A stretch of 42,052 nt of DNA from an uncultured bacterium (GCA_903925685.1 CAIYGI010000213.1:1-42052), one strand, 5' to 3'; positions 17,845 to 25,569 are shown, counted from the stretch's first letter. Notes: generated from the sequence alone by a model not told the origin. Made by a program: numbers and translations.

Positions 17845-18639
17845 TCATCGCTTGACGGCTTCGATCACGGCGCAGCCAAACTTGCAGCCGCAATTGCCGT
17901 TCACCAGTTCGGGGGTCAACTCGACGCCGTCATGCAAATCGCCGCGATCGTCTATGAACGAATAATGCTTGACCTCAAACAACGGCTGCACGATATCCAG
18001 CAGATAGCGGAGCGAAAATATGCGGTGGGCATCGAAGGCCACGCCCTGCGTCCCGATCGGAACCGCCAGGTACATCGTCCCCCGCGGCTTTAAGAGGCGG
18101 TGCATATTTCGCAGTCCAAGCAGATGCCCGTCAGCGCGGATGGGGTCGCCGTAGCGGCCAAGTCCAAAATGCTCCAGCGCGTTCAGACTCGATAGCGAGT
18201 CGCAGCACTCGACAAGACGCGATGGCAGTTCGCCGATCAGGTCGCATTGAACGAAGGTAATATTCGGGGCCGTTGCCGACATGGGCCTGATATCGAGCAC
18301 TTCGATCGGACGAAACGAGGCCACGTGCGCCACGAAACCGTCGACCCGCGATCCGACGTCCAAATGGCGCGCGGGTCGGGCCTCAAAAATACGGCGCGCC
18401 ACCAGAAGGTCGTGGTGGAAGTATTGTCCGCGGGCGCAGCCGCTGGCCTCGTATTTTTCGTGCAGACACGGGAAGAGCGAGACAACGGGAAAGAGCCCCG
18501 GCGCACCCTTGACCTGCTGCTTGTAGCGTCTGAGATTGGCGAGATACTCCGGCAGCGCGCGCGCCGAATTTACGAAGCGCCGCGGATCCAGTCCGAATAT
18601 ACGCACCCAGTTGGATAAAGCCTTAAGTTTCTCTCTCAT
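17845..18639 (-). CDS. DUF268 domain protein (methyltransferase-like fold)
   Basis: A 264-aa protein with YFHHDLLVARRIF, then HLDVGSRVDGFVAHVASF, SSLNALEHFGLGRYGDP and YLAVPIGTQGVAFDAHRIF. These are the conserved blocks of DUF268, a family of unknown biochemical role found in glycan clusters. The DVGSRxDGF block resembles a SAM-binding motif I and the LEHFGLG block motif IV, so a methyltransferase-like role is possible. Its ATG overlaps the stop of a small upstream ORF (ATGA). It is the first long gene of the minus-strand operon. Confidence 0.85.
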   Translation of the reverse strand: MREKLKALSNWVRIFGLDPRRFVNSARALPEYLANLRRYKQQVKGAPGLFPVVSLFPCLHEKYEASGCARGQYFHHDLLVARRIFEARPARHLDVGSRVDGFVAHVASFRPIEVLDIRPMSATAPNITFVQCDLIGELPSRLVECCDSLSSLNALEHFGLGRYGDPIRADGHLLGLRNMHRLLKPRGTMYLAVPIGTQGVAFDAHRIFSLRYLLDIVQPLFEVKHYSFIDDRGDLHDGVELTPELVNGNCGCKFGCAVIEAVKR

Positions 18640-18737
18640 GCAATCATGCCTTGCGCGACGTCATGTTTTCGACCTTTGTAGAGCGCATAACCCCATGCGC
18701 TTTTAATGGCGCCTTTGAGTTCGTATCGGTTGGGCAT
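18636..18737 (-). CDS. Possible 33-residue leader or small protein upstream of the DUF268 gene
   Basis: The ATG at 18737-18735 has GGAG about 7 nt upstream (CGGAGAAAAACATG). The frame begins MPNRYELKGAIKSAWGYALY and ends in an ATGA overlap with the DUF268 start. It could be a true small protein, a leader that couples translation to the operon, or the remnant of a longer gene. Coding evidence is limited to the Shine-Dalgarno and the overlap. Confidence 0.45.
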   Translation of the reverse strand: MPNRYELKGAIKSAWGYALYKGRKHDVAQGMIA

Positions 18738-18788
18738 GTTTTTCTCCGTATTGAATAACTGGCGGGATGCAGCACAGGAAGTGTGGAT

Positions 18789-18798
18789 CCCCCCCCCC
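18789..18798 (-). repeat. Homopolymer of ten G (coding sense) in the operon leader
   Basis: Ten consecutive C on the plus strand, i.e. G10 in the sense of the polysaccharide operon. It is about 50 nt upstream of the small ORF and downstream of a possible -10 (CATAAT, 18827-18822). Poly-G tracts of this length are classic slipped-strand sites that switch surface glycan genes on and off. A sequencing or assembly artefact is also possible. Confidence 0.5.
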
Positions 18799-18821
18799 AA
18801 AGGCACACTCCGTGCCCGCGG

Positions 18822-18827
18822 ATTATG
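18822..18827 (-). promoter_or_regulatory. Possible -10 element for the polysaccharide operon
   Basis: CATAAT (5/6 match to TATAAT) on the minus strand, 85 nt upstream of the small ORF. No convincing -35 was found. A short inverted repeat GTGATA-AGCC-TATCAC at 18875-18890 lies about 50 bp upstream and could bind a regulator. Confidence 0.3.
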
Positions 18828-18933
18828 CGCGAATAACACGCATTCCCGCATGGGGCGGTTTCGCATCCCAACAAGTGATAAGCCTATCACAAGCGGATCG
18901 AGCTCAACAAGACGCGGGGGACCGCCGGCCCGA

Positions 18934-20346
18934 TCACCCCGTCGCTGGCTGCCGGTGGACTTTGCCGCGGGCGAGGGAGGCAAAGATGCCCAGGAAACAC
19001 AGTCCGGCCGAGATGTGGAACGAAAGACGAACAACGGTCAAAAACTCCAGGTTTGGTCCGAACGACAAGCGGGCGCTGCCCAGGAAAACGGAGAGCAGCA
19101 TGGTTGCCAGCGCCAAACCGGCCATTTGCCCCGTCAAACGCATCGTGCTCACGATTCCAGCCGCCAGGCCGTACTGGCGCCGCTCGATGGACGACATGAT
19201 GGCGTTGGTGTTGGGCGAGGAAAAAAGCGCGAACCCCGCGCCGATGATCAGCAGCGCGACGATGATGGACGCGAGCGGCGTGGCCCCGTCGAGAAAACCC
19301 AGCAGCGTCAGACCCAGGGTCGTAAGTCCCATGCCGGCAGAGGAGAGCAAGGCCGGCTCGATGCGGTCCGAAAGCCGCCCGGCGGCGGGCGAGAGCAACC
19401 CCATGACCACCGGCTGCGCCATCAGCGCCAGCCCGGTCTGCAGCGGCGTCAAGCCCTTCAAATATTGCAGGTAAAGGCTCAGCAGGAAGGAAACCGTAAA
19501 GGCCGCGCTGTAGTTGATCAGGGCCGCCAGGTTGGAAAAGGCAAAGGTGGGATTATGGCGGAAGAGCCGCACGTCCAGCACCGGGTTGCCCTGGCGGGAC
19601 TCGAAAACCGCAAAAACGACCAGCAGGGCGATGCCCGCCGCGATCAGCGCGAAGGCGGAGAAGGCGGGCACGATCGACAAGCCGAACATGATGCAGACGA
19701 CCATGCCGCTGAAAAGCAGCGCCCCCGCGCTGTCGAAGCGCTCGCCGCGGGCTTCGTTCCATTCGCCGTTGAGGCGCGTCAGCAACAGCCCGAGCACCAG
19801 CAGCCCCAGCGGCACATTAACCCAGAAAAGACTGCGCCAGCCCAGGTAGCCGGTCAACAGGCCGCCGATGAACGGTCCGACCGACAGTCCCATGTAAACC
19901 GCCGCCACATTGTAGCCCAGCGCCTTGCCGCGCTTTTCGGGCGGAAAAACCGAGGTCAGAATCGCCACCCCGGTTCCGAAAACCAGCGCCGTGCCGAGTC
20001 CTTGCAGCGCGCGCGCGGCCAGCAGCATGGCGGTGTTGACCGCCAGCGCGCAGGCCAGGCTGCCCAGCGTGAAAAACGCCGTGCCCCAGGTCATGATGCG
20101 CTTGCGCCCGTGGATGTCCGCGAAGCGGCCGAAGGGAACCACGAACGCCGCCGAGGTCAGGATCATCGCCATGGCAACCCAGCCCAGCGCGGTCGCATGC
20201 ATGTCGAACTCGCGGCCAATGGCCGGCAGAGCCACATTGACGGACGAATTCAAAAGCGCCGTCTGAAAAGCGCTGATCATCGAAATGATCAGCGCCGCGC
20301 GGCAGGTGGCGCGATCGGCGGGAACGGGCGCGGAAATTGGAGACAT
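18934..20346 (-). CDS. MFS multidrug-type exporter of the DHA2 (EmrB/QacA) family
   Basis: A 470-aa protein with about 14 hydrophobic segments. Motif D1-like SSVNVALPAIGREF follows helix 1, motif A GRFADIHGRKRIM lies between helices 2 and 3, and motif C appears around GPFIGGLLTGYLGWR with the typical WVNVPLG. It is a proton-driven exporter of small molecules; substrate unknown. The start is taken at 20346 (MSPISAPVP). The frame extends upstream to 20394, but that part is encoded by a 7-bp repeat tract and is not needed by the family. It precedes the polysaccharide operon in the same direction with a gap of about 200 bp. Confidence 0.86.
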   Translation of the reverse strand: MSPISAPVPADRATCRAALIISMISAFQTALLNSSVNVALPAIGREFDMHATALGWVAMAMILTSAAFVVPFGRFADIHGRKRIMTWGTAFFTLGSLACALAVNTAMLLAARALQGLGTALVFGTGVAILTSVFPPEKRGKALGYNVAAVYMGLSVGPFIGGLLTGYLGWRSLFWVNVPLGLLVLGLLLTRLNGEWNEARGERFDSAGALLFSGMVVCIMFGLSIVPAFSAFALIAAGIALLVVFAVFESRQGNPVLDVRLFRHNPTFAFSNLAALINYSAAFTVSFLLSLYLQYLKGLTPLQTGLALMAQPVVMGLLSPAAGRLSDRIEPALLSSAGMGLTTLGLTLLGFLDGATPLASIIVALLIIGAGFALFSSPNTNAIMSSIERRQYGLAAGIVSTMRLTGQMAGLALATMLLSVFLGSARLSFGPNLEFLTVVRLSFHISAGLCFLGIFASLARGKVHRQPATG

Positions 20347-20363
20347 GCGAATATAGTAACCGC

Positions 20364-20398
20364 TGGAGGGTGGAAGGTGGAAGTTCAAAGTCAAAGCG
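20364..20398 (-). repeat. 7-bp repeat tract directly upstream of the MFS gene
   Basis: Read on the minus strand the heptamers are CTTTGAA, CTTCCAC, CTTCCAC, CCTCCAG, preceded by GCTTTGA. The CTTCCAC unit matches the CTNCCAC repeat found at 27039-27087. The tract lies 17 bp before the MFS start. Confidence 0.6.
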
Positions 20399-20630
20399 TC
20401 TCAAACGGACTGCGCACACCGATGCCGGTATGCTTTGCCGTGCTAGACAAGCATCTTATGAACGCATCCAAGAACTAGAAGAGCACCGGTTGACGCGGTC
20501 CGACGATCGTGCTGCATTGTCTTACAGCCAAGGAGATCGAACCCATGACCGTTTGGTGTACTGGCTTTAGCCGTTTTTTCGCCCGCCGCCCCTATGTAAC
20601 TGACCCATTTCCCCCGACAGAAGAATGACT
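20399..20630. other. Intergenic stretch without recognised features
   Basis: No reading frame here has a credible start, Shine-Dalgarno or protein character. It separates the divergent MFS and lipoprotein genes. The gene-free interval is about 370 bp in total, including the repeat tract at 20364 and the promoter at 20631. Confidence 0.5.
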
Positions 20631-20660
20631 TTGACAAAGCCCGCATCTCCGTGCTTTGAT
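20631..20660 (+). promoter_or_regulatory. Predicted promoter of the lipoprotein gene
   Basis: A perfect TTGACA (20631-20636), an 18-nt spacer and TTTGAT (20655-20660), about 57 nt before the ATG at 20717. Confidence 0.5.
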
Positions 20661-20716
20661 TCAAGCAAATGACGATGGAATAATGTTTTTTTCACCAGGA
20701 TCGAGGCAAAAAACTG

Positions 20717-21193
20717 ATGGCAACTTTTTTCAGCAAAGCGCGAGTTTTAGGGACTGTGTTCGTCGCGGCCTTCGGACTGTTGGCGGTCGGATGCGACGTG
20801 GATCTCAGGAGCGATCCCGCGGACACCCAGACCTCTTCGACGGAGCCCGCGGTGACCGTGCCGACTTCGACCGCCACGACCAGTGCGGCGGATGACTTGA
20901 AGCCCGTTACATCGCCGGCCGACACGACGATTGCGGTGCTGAATGACGATCCGAATTGTGATCTGGTGCTCAAGTACCAGAATCATGACATCCCCAATGA
21001 CGGCCAGGTTCACTATCTGAATCGAGTCCTGACCTCCGATCCGTTCGGGTCGGCAAATCCGATCTGTGTCCAGTACAATGACACTCAGCTCGGCGAGGTG
21101 ACGCTATGGAAGAATCCATCGAGCACCGGGCGACGGGTCGATGTACTGCCAGGCGACCGCGTCATCGACAAGATCGTTGTATGGTTCAATTAG
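20717..21193 (+). CDS. Hypothetical lipoprotein
   Basis: A 158-aa protein with a type II signal peptide: hydrophobic GTVFVAAFG and lipobox LAVGC, giving Cys26 as the lipidated residue. Asp follows at +2, which in enterobacteria favours inner-membrane retention; whether the rule holds here is unknown. A Thr/Ser/Ala-rich linker (about 35-70) leads to a small C-terminal domain with CDLVLKYQNHDIPNDG and ending KIVVWFN. Family not recognised. It is a single gene with its own predicted promoter. Confidence 0.72.
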   Translation: MATFFSKARVLGTVFVAAFGLLAVGCDVDLRSDPADTQTSSTEPAVTVPTSTATTSAADDLKPVTSPADTTIAVLNDDPNCDLVLKYQNHDIPNDGQVHYLNRVLTSDPFGSANPICVQYNDTQLGEVTLWKNPSSTGRRVDVLPGDRVIDKIVVWFN

Positions 21194-21203
21194 GCTTGCG
21201 CGG

Positions 21204-21231
21204 TTGACATGGAAGGGCGGCGGGTTATCCC
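21204..21231 (+). promoter_or_regulatory. Possible promoter of the sulfur-transfer flavoprotein
   Basis: TTGACA at 21204-21209 and TATCCC at 21226-21231 with a 16-nt spacer. The -10 is weak (3/6). It starts 11 bp after the lipoprotein stop. Confidence 0.3.
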
Positions 21232-21306
21232 TGTGCTTTTTTACTCATGTTGCATGGCCTCCGACCTAAATAGCTTCAGCCTATCTGCCTGATTAAGGAG
21301 TTCCAC

Positions 21307-23790
21307 ATGAAAGTTGTGATTATTGGCGGCGTGGCGGCGGGGATGTCCGCGGCGGCGCGTTTGCGGCGGCTGGACGAGCAGGCCGCGATCGTGGTGCTGG
21401 AAAAGGGACGTTTCGTATCCTTTGCCAACTGCGGGCTGCCGTACCATATCGGCGGTGTAATCACGGACCGCGACAGCCTGCTGCTGCAAACGCCGCAAAG
21501 CCTCAAGGCCTCGCTGAATCTCGATGTGCGCACGGGCCACACGGCGCTGTCGATCGACCGCGCCGGACGGACGGTGCATGTCGTTGAGTCCGGCAGCGGG
21601 CGCGCCTACGACGAGTCGTACGACAAGCTGGTGCTCTGCCCCGGCGCCTCCCCGCTGAAGCCGAAACTGCCCGGCATCGACCACCCGCGCCTGTTCGTGC
21701 TGCGCAATGTCGAGGACATGGATCTGATCAAGGCCGTGGTGGACGGAGGAGCGCGCGCCGCCGTGGTGATCGGCGGCGGCTACATCGGCGTCGAGATGGC
21801 CGAGAATCTGCGCGTGCGGGGGTTGAAGGTGGACCTGGTCGAGATGCTGGACCAACTCATGCCGCCGTTGGACCGCGAGATGGCGCGCGACCTTGAATCC
21901 CACATGCAGTCCCACGGCGTGCATCTGCACCTGGGGACCGCCGCCGCGGAATTCCGCGATGCGGGCGGACGGATCGCGGTGGAACTCAAGAATACCGAGA
22001 GCATTGTGGCGGACTTCGCGATCCTGGCCGTGGGCGTGCGGCCGGATGCGGCGTTGGCCCAGGCGGCGGGTTTGGAACTGGGTCCGCGCGGCGGAATTCG
22101 CGTGGACGACCATTTGCGGACTTCCGATCCCGACATTTACGCGGCCGGCGACGCGATCGAAGTGCGCGACGCGGTGACCGGCGAAGCGGGCGTGATTCCG
22201 CTGGCCGGCCCGGCCAACCGGCAGGGGCGTTTGGTGGCCGACAACCTGGCCGGACGCGACGTGCGCTACAGCGGCACGCAGGGCACGGCGGTCGTCAAAG
22301 TGTTCGAGATGACCGGCGGGTGTACTGGCGCCACGGAGAAAACGCTCAAACGCTTGGGCCGCGCCTACCGCAAGGTCTACCTCCACCCCTCGGGACACGC
22401 GGGCTACTATCCCGGCTCGGCGCAGATGCATCTAAAAGTGCTCTTTGCCCCCGACACCGGACGCTTGCTGGGCGCGCAGGCGGTCGGCTACGACGGGATT
22501 GACAAGCGGCTGGACGTGCTGGCGACGGCCCTGCGCGCGGGGTTGACGGTCGAAGATCTGGCCGACCTCGAACTGGCCTATGCGCCGCCATTCGGTTCGG
22601 CCAAGGATCCCGTCAACATGGCCGGCTTCATGGCGGGCAATCTGCGCAAGGGCGATGTCGATTTCTGGTATGCGGAGGAGTATCCCGCCCGCACCGACAC
22701 CGGCACCGTGGTGGATGTGCGCAGTCCCCAGGAATACGAACTCTGGCACATTCCCGGCGCGCTTAACCTGCCGCTACCGAAGTTGCGCGCCAGTCTCGAC
22801 CGGATCCCGACCGAAAAGCCGGTCTTCCTCTACTGCAAAGTCGGCTTTCGCAGCTACCTCGCCTCCCGCATTCTCAAGCAGCGCGGATTTTCGTCCGTGT
22901 CCACGCTGGCCGGCGGTTCGATGACCTTTTGCAGCTGGCATGGCGGGGGAATTTGCGCCGGCAAACCGCAGCCTCCACTCATGTCCTATGCGGAGGAACC
23001 AGCCGTGCCCGCCATCGTGACGCCGCCAGCCGCGGCCGCGACTGGCAAACCGCTTGAGGTCCGCTGCACGGGCTTGCAGTGTCCCGGTCCGATTCGCAAA
23101 CTCGGCGAAGCCGTGGCGGCGGCGCGGATCGGCGACGAACTGCATGTGGTGGCGGACGATCCGGGTTTTGCCCCTGACGTGACGGCCTGGTGCCGGCGGC
23201 ACGGCCACGCGCTGCTCTCCGTGCGGCAGACTGGTCCGCGCGTCGAGGCCCTGCTGCGCAAAGGCGCCGAGAACCCGGAGGAGACGGCGGCGGCCGGCCG
23301 GCACAGCGCGCCGGGCGCGCCGGACAAGAAGACCATGGTGGTTTTTTCGGGCGACCTCGACAAAGTGCTGGCGGCCTTCATCCTGGCCACCGGGGCGGTG
23401 GCGATGGGCGCCCAGGTGACGATGTTCTTCACCTTCTGGGGCTTGAACGCGCTGCGCAAGCCGGGGCGGCAGGCGCCGGGCAAGTCGCTGCTCGACAAAA
23501 TGTTCGGCGCCATGATGCCGAAAGGCGCGGCGGCGCTGGTCTTGTCCAAGATGCACATGCTGGGCATGGGAACGGCCATGATGAAGCACGTGATGCGGCA
23601 AAAGAACGTGGACACACTGCCCGCCCTGATCGCGCAAGCCCGCCAGTCGGGCGTAAAAATGGTCGCCTGCACCATGTCCATGAGCGTGATGGGCCTGCAC
23701 AAGGAAGAACTGATGGACGGCCTGGATTACGGCGGCGTCGCCGCCTTCTGGGGCGAATCCGAAGGCGCCTCCTCCACGCTTTTCATTTGA
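21307..23790 (+). CDS. CoA-disulfide reductase-like flavoprotein fused to rhodanese, TusA and DsrE2 domains
   Basis: An 827-aa four-domain fusion. Residues 1-445 are a FAD/NAD(P)-dependent oxidoreductase of the CoA-disulfide reductase type (IIGGVAAGMSAAARLR, and the redox Cys42 in FANCGLPYHIGG). Residues about 455-555 are a rhodanese domain with active-site Cys510 (YCKVGFRS). Residues about 580-650 are a TusA/SirA-like sulfur carrier with Cys592 in CPGPIRKLGE. Residues about 675-827 are a DsrE2-like domain (MVVFSGDLDKVLAAFILATG). The order suggests that sulfane sulfur is released, loaded on the rhodanese and handed to the TusA and DsrE parts, linked to cytoplasmic persulfide metabolism. A strong Shine-Dalgarno AAGGAG precedes the start. 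It appears monocistronic. Confidence 0.92.
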   Translation: MKVVIIGGVAAGMSAAARLRRLDEQAAIVVLEKGRFVSFANCGLPYHIGGVITDRDSLLLQTPQSLKASLNLDVRTGHTALSIDRAGRTVHVVESGSGRAYDESYDKLVLCPGASPLKPKLPGIDHPRLFVLRNVEDMDLIKAVVDGGARAAVVIGGGYIGVEMAENLRVRGLKVDLVEMLDQLMPPLDREMARDLESHMQSHGVHLHLGTAAAEFRDAGGRIAVELKNTESIVADFAILAVGVRPDAALAQAAGLELGPRGGIRVDDHLRTSDPDIYAAGDAIEVRDAVTGEAGVIPLAGPANRQGRLVADNLAGRDVRYSGTQGTAVVKVFEMTGGCTGATEKTLKRLGRAYRKVYLHPSGHAGYYPGSAQMHLKVLFAPDTGRLLGAQAVGYDGIDKRLDVLATALRAGLTVEDLADLELAYAPPFGSAKDPVNMAGFMAGNLRKGDVDFWYAEEYPARTDTGTVVDVRSPQEYELWHIPGALNLPLPKLRASLDRIPTEKPVFLYCKVGFRSYLASRILKQRGFSSVSTLAGGSMTFCSWHGGGICAGKPQPPLMSYAEEPAVPAIVTPPAAAATGKPLEVRCTGLQCPGPIRKLGEAVAAARIGDELHVVADDPGFAPDVTAWCRRHGHALLSVRQTGPRVEALLRKGAENPEETAAAGRHSAPGAPDKKTMVVFSGDLDKVLAAFILATGAVAMGAQVTMFFTFWGLNALRKPGRQAPGKSLLDKMFGAMMPKGAAALVLSKMHMLGMGTAMMKHVMRQKNVDTLPALIAQARQSGVKMVACTMSMSVMGLHKEELMDGLDYGGVAAFWGESEGASSTLFI

Positions 23791-23851
23791 AAATTGACAA
23801 TGGATCGGATGTGTTCCCGCCACTATGCGTGAAGGGTGGTACTACTTTCCC

Positions 23852-24184
23852 ATGATGAAGGCGTTACAGGAAATTGAGACCTTGTCCGTGCCGGAACGCG
23901 TCCAAATCGTGGAAGATCTGTGGGACAGCATTGCGCGAAGCAACGCGACTCCGCCTGTCCTTCAGTGGCAGAAAGATGAACTAGCACGGCGAAAGCAGCG
24001 GTATCCGCAGAATCCCGATTCCGGCCACACTTGGGATCAAGTCAAGCGCTCCATCCTTCAAGCGAGACGACAGAGACCACCATCCTGCTTCACGAATCCA
24101 AGGCGAATGTTGAGTTCGCCTCCCAGGGTAAGCCGCTCCGCGGTGCACCTGCAGGTTGACGTTGGCTGCAACAAAAAGGAGTAG
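23852..24184 (+). CDS. Addiction-module antitoxin-like protein (PF09720 type) with an anomalous C-terminus
   Basis: From the ATG at 23852 the protein begins MMKALQEIETLSVPERVQIV, then DLWDSIA and TWDQVKRSIL. This matches the short (about 70-aa) putative addiction-module component family, usually paired with a RelE/ParE-type toxin. Here the frame runs about 38 residues past the expected end with no domain character (RPPSCFTNPRRMLSSPP...), and no toxin gene follows. It is probably an orphan or decayed antitoxin whose normal stop has been lost. The frame also extends upstream to 23825, which is not preferred. Confidence 0.65.
   Translation: MMKALQEIETLSVPERVQIVEDLWDSIARSNATPPVLQWQKDELARRKQRYPQNPDSGHTWDQVKRSILQARRQRPPSCFTNPRRMLSSPPRVSRSAVHLQVDVGCNKKE
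24102..24120. repeat. Short hairpin after the antitoxin domain
   Basis: GGCGAA and TTCGCC form a perfect 6-bp stem with a 7-nt loop, followed by a second GC-rich symmetry (CCGC-TCC-GCGG) at about 24133-24142. No T-run follows, so a classical terminator is unlikely. It may be part of a degenerate mobile or cassette boundary. Confidence 0.3.
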
Positions 24185-24187
24185 ACA

Positions 24188-24658
24188 ATGAAGATTCAGG
24201 CGCTTGTATCATTGATTGTCGCCACTTGCACTCTCTCGGCTTCTGCCGCAACACTGGTCGAGTTCACAAAGGGCGTCAGTAGATTCGGCGACGGTGACAA
24301 CATCGCCATCACAGGAGTCTCCGCGGATAAAGGAACGTTTGGCGTGGGCGATACCATCACAGTGAAAGGGACCTGCACGCTCGCCACTCACAAGAACGCC
24401 AAACTCCTGCTGTCAGTAACGCAAGATCAAGATACGGCGAAGGGACCGGCCGTCGGACGAGGCAAGGGAACCTCAACGAAGGAGATCAAAACGGGAACCG
24501 TTGATTTTGAGATGACAGTCAGCATCCCCTATGAGGGATGGGTTCATCTCGGTTTCTACGACAACGCCACAGGGAAACCATTCGGACAACTTTATTTCGG
24601 CACACGAGAACAGATGGCGAGAATTGCCCATTGGAACCTTGAGAAGAACATGAAATAG
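24188..24658 (+). CDS. Hypothetical secreted protein
   Basis: A 156-aa protein with a clear Sec signal peptide (MKIQALVSLIVATCTLSASA, cleavage after about residue 20). The mature part is probably beta-rich: FGVGDTITVKGTCTL, then DFEMTVSIPYEGWVHLGFYDN, suggesting an Ig-like or carbohydrate-binding fold. Family not recognised. AAGGAG lies about 7 nt before the ATG. It is AT-richer than the surroundings and is followed by a hairpin repeat at 24794, so it may be a cassette-like insertion. Confidence 0.68.
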   Translation: MKIQALVSLIVATCTLSASAATLVEFTKGVSRFGDGDNIAITGVSADKGTFGVGDTITVKGTCTLATHKNAKLLLSVTQDQDTAKGPAVGRGKGTSTKEIKTGTVDFEMTVSIPYEGWVHLGFYDNATGKPFGQLYFGTREQMARIAHWNLEKNMK

Positions 24659-24793
24659 GGCAGGGGCGCGTGACAACTCGCGATCGTCTGCCGGTGCATA
24701 CCTCGGAGCCCGAGGCGTCCGGTTCGATTGCAGGCGAGGGCCCTCAGAATGGCTCATTTGCTTGGGATAGATATTGAGCTAGCATGAAACTCC

Positions 24794-24857
24794 AACCACG
24801 CCTCGCACAGTACCGTGAACCCTGGCGGGTTCTCGTTCTGTGAAGGCTATCGGTTGG
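24794..24857 (+). repeat. attC-like hairpin repeat, copy A
   Basis: Contains AACCACGCCTCGCA, CTGGCGGGTTC and TGAAGGC, ending at GGTTGGCC. It aligns without gaps over about 60 bp to copy B 270 bp downstream (about 65% by hand count). The arms AACC(A)CGCC and GGCGGGTT can pair with a bulged A. Alternatively the outer CCAAC and GTTGG can pair, as R-boxes do in integron attC sites. Length (about 65 bp) and layout fit an attC, but the R' box (GTTGGCC) departs from GTTRRRY. Confidence 0.4.
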
Positions 24858-25063
24858 CCAAAAGTCGCTTGACTTGGGCTGAATACGGCGTACTTTCGGC
24901 CTCATCAAACCATTGTTCCGGGGGGAATGGACAAGGATTCATAATACGTTGGCACAGAAAACAAGATACGGATGAACAAGCACCCATATATCTTGTGAGA
25001 GTCGTTCGTATGGGCAGGCTGTACCAGCCTGAGGCGCAGAAAAGTCTGTAGATGAAATCTGCG

Positions 25064-25129
25064 AACAACGCCTCGCAACGTATTGCTCACTCTGGCGTGT
25101 TCGCAAACGCTGAAGGCGGACATTGGCGG
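25064..25129 (+). repeat. attC-like hairpin repeat, copy B
   Basis: Contains AACAACGCCTCGCA, CTGGCGTGTTC and TGAAGGC. The stem AACA(A)CGCC / GGCGTGTT keeps the bulged A of copy A while one pair has changed from C-G to A-T on both sides, and is extended here by TGCG/CGCA. This compensatory change supports a real folded element. The next gene starts within 6 nt of its end. Confidence 0.4.
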
Positions 25130-25134
25130 GTGAG

Positions 25135-25476
25135 ATGATGAGATTTATGCCGGACAAAGACGAATTGCTTGCACTCACCGCGGTGTGGATCATCTGTCCT
25201 GTCGTGCATTTCGCTGCATGGGTGTGTGCTCATCGGTTTGGTGAATTTGGCGGATCGTTGCCGCTGTTCGCGCGATTTGCGTTCGCGGTGTCTCGATCCA
25301 ATCAGTATTGCATACCATCATTGATCGGAACTGGCTGTATTGTCCTTGTCGGTCGGTTTGCGTCCACGCTTGCAACCAAGCGTTTCCTGTGCCACCTGAT
25401 CACGTTGGCGGCATTCTGTTTCACGACCGCCACGATGCTCTGCTTCCTTATGACGGTCGCGTGGGTAATCAAATGA
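25135..25476 (+). CDS. Hypothetical small membrane protein
   Basis: 113 aa from the ATG at 25135 (MMRFMPDKDELLALTAV); an ATG one codon later is equally possible. Three to four hydrophobic segments are seen (ALTAVWIICPVVHFAAWV, a middle segment near IPSLIGTGCIVLVG, and a C-terminal LITLAAFCFTTATMLCFL). No motif recognised. It is AT-richer than the region and starts just after hairpin repeat B, so it may be a cassette-borne gene. Confidence 0.5.
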   Translation: MMRFMPDKDELLALTAVWIICPVVHFAAWVCAHRFGEFGGSLPLFARFAFAVSRSNQYCIPSLIGTGCIVLVGRFASTLATKRFLCHLITLAAFCFTTATMLCFLMTVAWVIK

Positions 25477-25569
25477 ATGGCGAACAAATCGTCCCATAGA
25501 ACAGGACACTCGCTCAACCGTCCGCATTTAATGCTAGCATAAAATGTAATAATCTGCAATTATTGCTAC

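Larger units (their letters stand above)
24659..25134. other. Gene-free stretch holding two related hairpin repeats
   Basis: No credible coding frame in about 476 bp. The only structure seen is a pair of about 60-bp related elements at 24794 and 25064. Confidence 0.5.

Noticed and set aside
18706-20478. 590-codon plus-strand open frame opposite the MFS gene
   Set aside because: It is antisense to a clear DHA2 transporter, rich in Arg, Gln and Gly as expected of a GC-rich shadow frame, with no domain character.
23794-23799. TTGACA before the antitoxin gene as a promoter
   Set aside because: No acceptable -10 at 16-18 nt spacing was found.
24659-25122. Several 60-94 codon frames in the gap
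   Set aside because: None has a Shine-Dalgarno or recognisable composition; the hairpin repeats explain the structure better.
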